Shown here: in pieces, positions 7,207 to 8,664 of the stretch
Numbering within the stretch: position 1 is the stretch's first letter
Layout: every line of letters starts with the position of its first letter
Assembly (NCBI RefSeq): GCF_002811985.1
Contig: NZ_NPDU01000116.1
Coordinates: forward strand, 1-8,664
Source: Leptospira adleri
GTDB lineage: Bacteria; Spirochaetota; Leptospiria; Leptospirales; Leptospiraceae
DNA: 8,664 nucleotides
Direction of reading: 5' to 3'
Program-made: the position numbers and the translations under genes
The notes under the pieces: model-generated
The model's database searches: none
The model's input: the letters and a program-made list of their open reading frames with translations, nothing else
Told to the model about the DNA's origin: nothing

Positions 7207-7803
7207 ATGAGGATCGAAGAACTTCCCACCGTCCAATCCATTTTGAATCGAATCCGCGAGATCGAAAACCTCCCGAGCCAGTTTGTCCGGGAAGCCCCCG
7301 CTCCGATTCAAAAAACGCAGATCGAAGATTTTAATTCCATTCTCCAATCCGCACAAGAAAAGACAAACCCGGTTTCCGAATCAGAATCCATTAGGAACGT
7401 TCGAGGCGAACTCAAAGGCGTGGAACCGACTCTCGCCGAAATCATCCGCAAGGAATCGGAAAAGAATCATCTCGATCCGGCTCTTGTTCAAAGCGTCATC
7501 AAGGCGGAATCCGGTTTCAAAACGAATGCGGTTTCTCCGAAAGGTGCGATCGGTTTGATGCAGCTCATGCCTTCCACTGCGAATCTCCTCGGAGTCGACG
7601 ATCCTTCCGACCCTGCCGAAAACGTCGCAGGCGGTACAAAATTCCTGAGCGATCTCTTAAACAAGTATAAGAATTTAGACCACGCCCTTGCGGCTTACAA
7701 CGCGGGTCCGGGCGCCGTCGATCGTTACGGCGGAATTCCTCCGTACAAAGAAACTCAGAAATACGTGGCGAAAGTCAAAAAATTCTACGAAGAGGCTCAG
7801 TAG
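7207..7803 (+). CDS. SLT-type lytic transglycosylase, no signal peptide
   Basis: 198 aa. Cleaves the MurNAc-GlcNAc bond of peptidoglycan with formation of a 1,6-anhydro product. The C-terminal half (about 75-195) is a complete soluble lytic transglycosylase domain: ESGF with catalytic Glu101, GLMQLMP (116-122), [15 protein letters not shown] (137-151) and AYNAGPGAV (163-171). The N-terminal 70 residues are polar and helical ([20 protein letters not shown]), with no signal sequence, lipobox or membrane anchor. Export, if any, would need another route; flagellar-type secretion, as used by FlgJ-like muramidases, is one possibility in a spirochete, but there is no flagellar gene here to support it. 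ATG 7207 is chosen because GAGAGA lies 6 bases upstream; an in-frame TTG at 7144 adds 21 residues that look non-coding. Its end overlaps the convergent Cys-rich gene by 7 bp. Confidence 0.88.
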   Translation: MRIEELPTVQSILNRIREIENLPSQFVREAPAPIQKTQIEDFNSILQSAQEKTNPVSESESIRNVRGELKGVEPTLAEIIRKESEKNHLDPALVQSVIKAESGFKTNAVSPKGAIGLMQLMPSTANLLGVDDPSDPAENVAGGTKFLSDLLNKYKNLDHALAAYNAGPGAVDRYGGIPPYKETQKYVAKVKKFYEEAQ

Positions 7804-8147
7804 TATTTTTTAATCTCGGTTTCCAGACATCCGGTCAGAGATTTGCAACTCGCGGTTTCGATTCCGGAAAGACAAACCTGCATCTTATCGAAGTGTTTTC
7901 TACAGCCCCGAAGACACGAGTTTTCGATTTTCGCGGTTTGCTCTTTGACGACCATTCCGGGAAACAGTTCGGACACACATCCCGTCAATTTCGTACAATA
8001 CGTTAGACACACTTCCTTCGATTCTTCCGAATAGAATTCGTTTTTTTGAATGGCCTTTCCGTATTTAAGGATCATCACCCCTATCATCAATACCAGTAAA
8101 ACATAGACCGGTGCGTATCGGACCAAATGCCTAAGCGTGGAATTCAT
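7797..8147 (-). CDS. Cys-rich single-pass membrane protein, unknown function
   Basis: 116 aa. Basic N-terminus (Arg6, Arg10) followed by one membrane segment (about 11-28), then a soluble tail expected in the periplasm by the positive-inside rule. The tail carries eight cysteines: 47, 51, 57, 78, 82, 92, 101 and 107. The spacing CX3C occurs twice (47/51 and 78/82), and the motif C-x-x-LTGC occurs twice (51-57 and 101-107), which suggests an internally duplicated, disulfide-linked fold or a metal site. I do not recognise a named function. Its ATG overlaps the TGA of the upstream membrane-protein gene (8144-8147, ATGA), so the two are probably coupled. Its 3' end overlaps the transglycosylase gene tail-to-tail. 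Confidence 0.8.
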   Translation of the reverse strand: MNSTLRHLVRYAPVYVLLVLMIGVMILKYGKAIQKNEFYSEESKEVCLTYCTKLTGCVSELFPGMVVKEQTAKIENSCLRGCRKHFDKMQVCLSGIETASCKSLTGCLETEIKKYY

Positions 8148-8664
8148 CGATTGACCGACTTCGAGTTTTCGGTAAGGATCGTTTCCGAACTGTAGAGTTG
8201 GATTCTATCATACCAATCCTGGTGTATTAGAATTTCCTTAATTCCCAAATCCCGTTTCCAAATCGACCAGGACTGCGCCGGAGCATATACGGTTGGAAGC
8301 GACGTTTTGGTTCTATAAACGACGACGTCCCTCTTCCCGTCCATACAGTTCATCTGCGCTCCCGGAAGCGAATGTTCCACGTTCGCGGAAGGCAACGCAT
8401 TCTTGAACGTCAGAGCGACCCACGGATTTTCCGAGACGATACAAAGATTCTTACTCTCCTGAATTCTTCCGGTCAGAGGCACATCGGGAAGATTTACGGA
8501 AGGAATCAAAACGAGCTGCAAGTAAAACATAAACCCGGTGCCCAAAAAAAGCGTGAGCGCGGTTTTATATAGAACCGTTTTTTTCTCCGGTATCATCCAG
8601 AAGGCTCCCACAAGATTTGCGAAACCGACCCAGAGAAGATCCGCCCATGCCTCCTGTCCGGAAC
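8144..8664 (-). CDS. C-terminal part of a polytopic membrane protein (5' end outside window)
   Basis: The frame stays open from the stop at 8144-8146 to the window edge, so 172 residues are visible and the true start lies beyond 8664. An internal GTG at 8609-8611 would begin inside a hydrophobic helix and is an unlikely start. The visible part has two hydrophobic segments (WADLLWVGFANLVGAFWMI, and the stretch KTALTLFLGTGFMFYLQLVLI without its last residue or two), then about 110 soluble residues, probably periplasmic. The arrangement of last membrane helices plus a C-terminal soluble domain would fit a GT39/ArnT-like glycosyltransferase, but no catalytic motif is in view, so that is only a guess. 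It is coupled by ATGA overlap to the Cys-rich membrane protein downstream. Confidence 0.72.
   Translation of the reverse strand, partial: SGQEAWADLLWVGFANLVGAFWMIPEKKTVLYKTALTLFLGTGFMFYLQLVLIPSVNLPDVPLTGRIQESKNLCIVSENPWVALTFKNALPSANVEHSLPGAQMNCMDGKRDVVVYRTKTSLPTVYAPAQSWSIWKRDLGIKEILIHQDWYDRIQLYSSETILTENSKSVNR

Noticed and set aside
7114..7356. Minus-strand frame of 80 codons opposite the transglycosylase start
   Set aside because: Antisense shadow of the transglycosylase N-terminus and of the divergent gap; no family resemblance.

Overview
The window looks like chromosomal DNA from a spirochete of the genus Leptospira, probably the pathogenic or intermediate clade. The main reason is a DUF1564-type protein (a family I know only from Leptospira), supported by several lineage-restricted-looking hypotheticals and a codon style rich in TTC, GAA and TCG. 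Base composition looks mid-range by eye, more GC-rich than L. interrogans as I know it. The species is inferred from family knowledge, not from a database match. I see no tRNA, rRNA, insertion sequence, CRISPR array or phage gene.

Layout. (1) Plus strand, 1-3232: the 3' end of alanine racemase (alr), a PlsC-type acyltransferase, a helical protein of unknown function (303 aa), and a 258-aa protein that overlaps it by ATGA. The last protein is built almost entirely of seventeen gapless 12-residue repeats and ends in a lysine-rich tail. (2) 3233-3517: a T-rich non-coding leader with a weak promoter candidate and two short, mutually exclusive inverted-repeat pairings. (3) 3518-4048, plus: the DUF1564-type protein. 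(4) 7102 down to 4125, minus: a two-gene unit made of a hybrid histidine-kinase-type sensor (NMT1/NrtA-like ligand-binding domain, PAS, HisKA, HATPase) with no membrane segment, followed by an ATGA-overlapped single-pass membrane protein. (5) 7207-7803, plus: a small SLT-type lytic transglycosylase without a signal peptide, divergent from the kinase. (6) 8664 down to 7797, minus: the C-terminal part of a polytopic membrane protein, cut by the window edge, followed by an ATGA-overlapped cysteine-rich single-pass membrane protein.

How the genes may work together. The left block links peptidoglycan precursor supply (D-Ala) and phospholipid acylation with two proteins of unknown role; strand and tight spacing suggest co-transcription. 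The kinase has no adjacent response regulator. Its sensor resembles periplasmic binding proteins but appears to be cytoplasmic, as in NasS-like sensors, so it may read an intracellular small molecule. Its partner is a membrane-anchored helical protein. The two strongest candidates for something undescribed are the 12-residue solenoid protein and the cytosolic binding-protein/PAS/kinase fusion with its coupled membrane protein.
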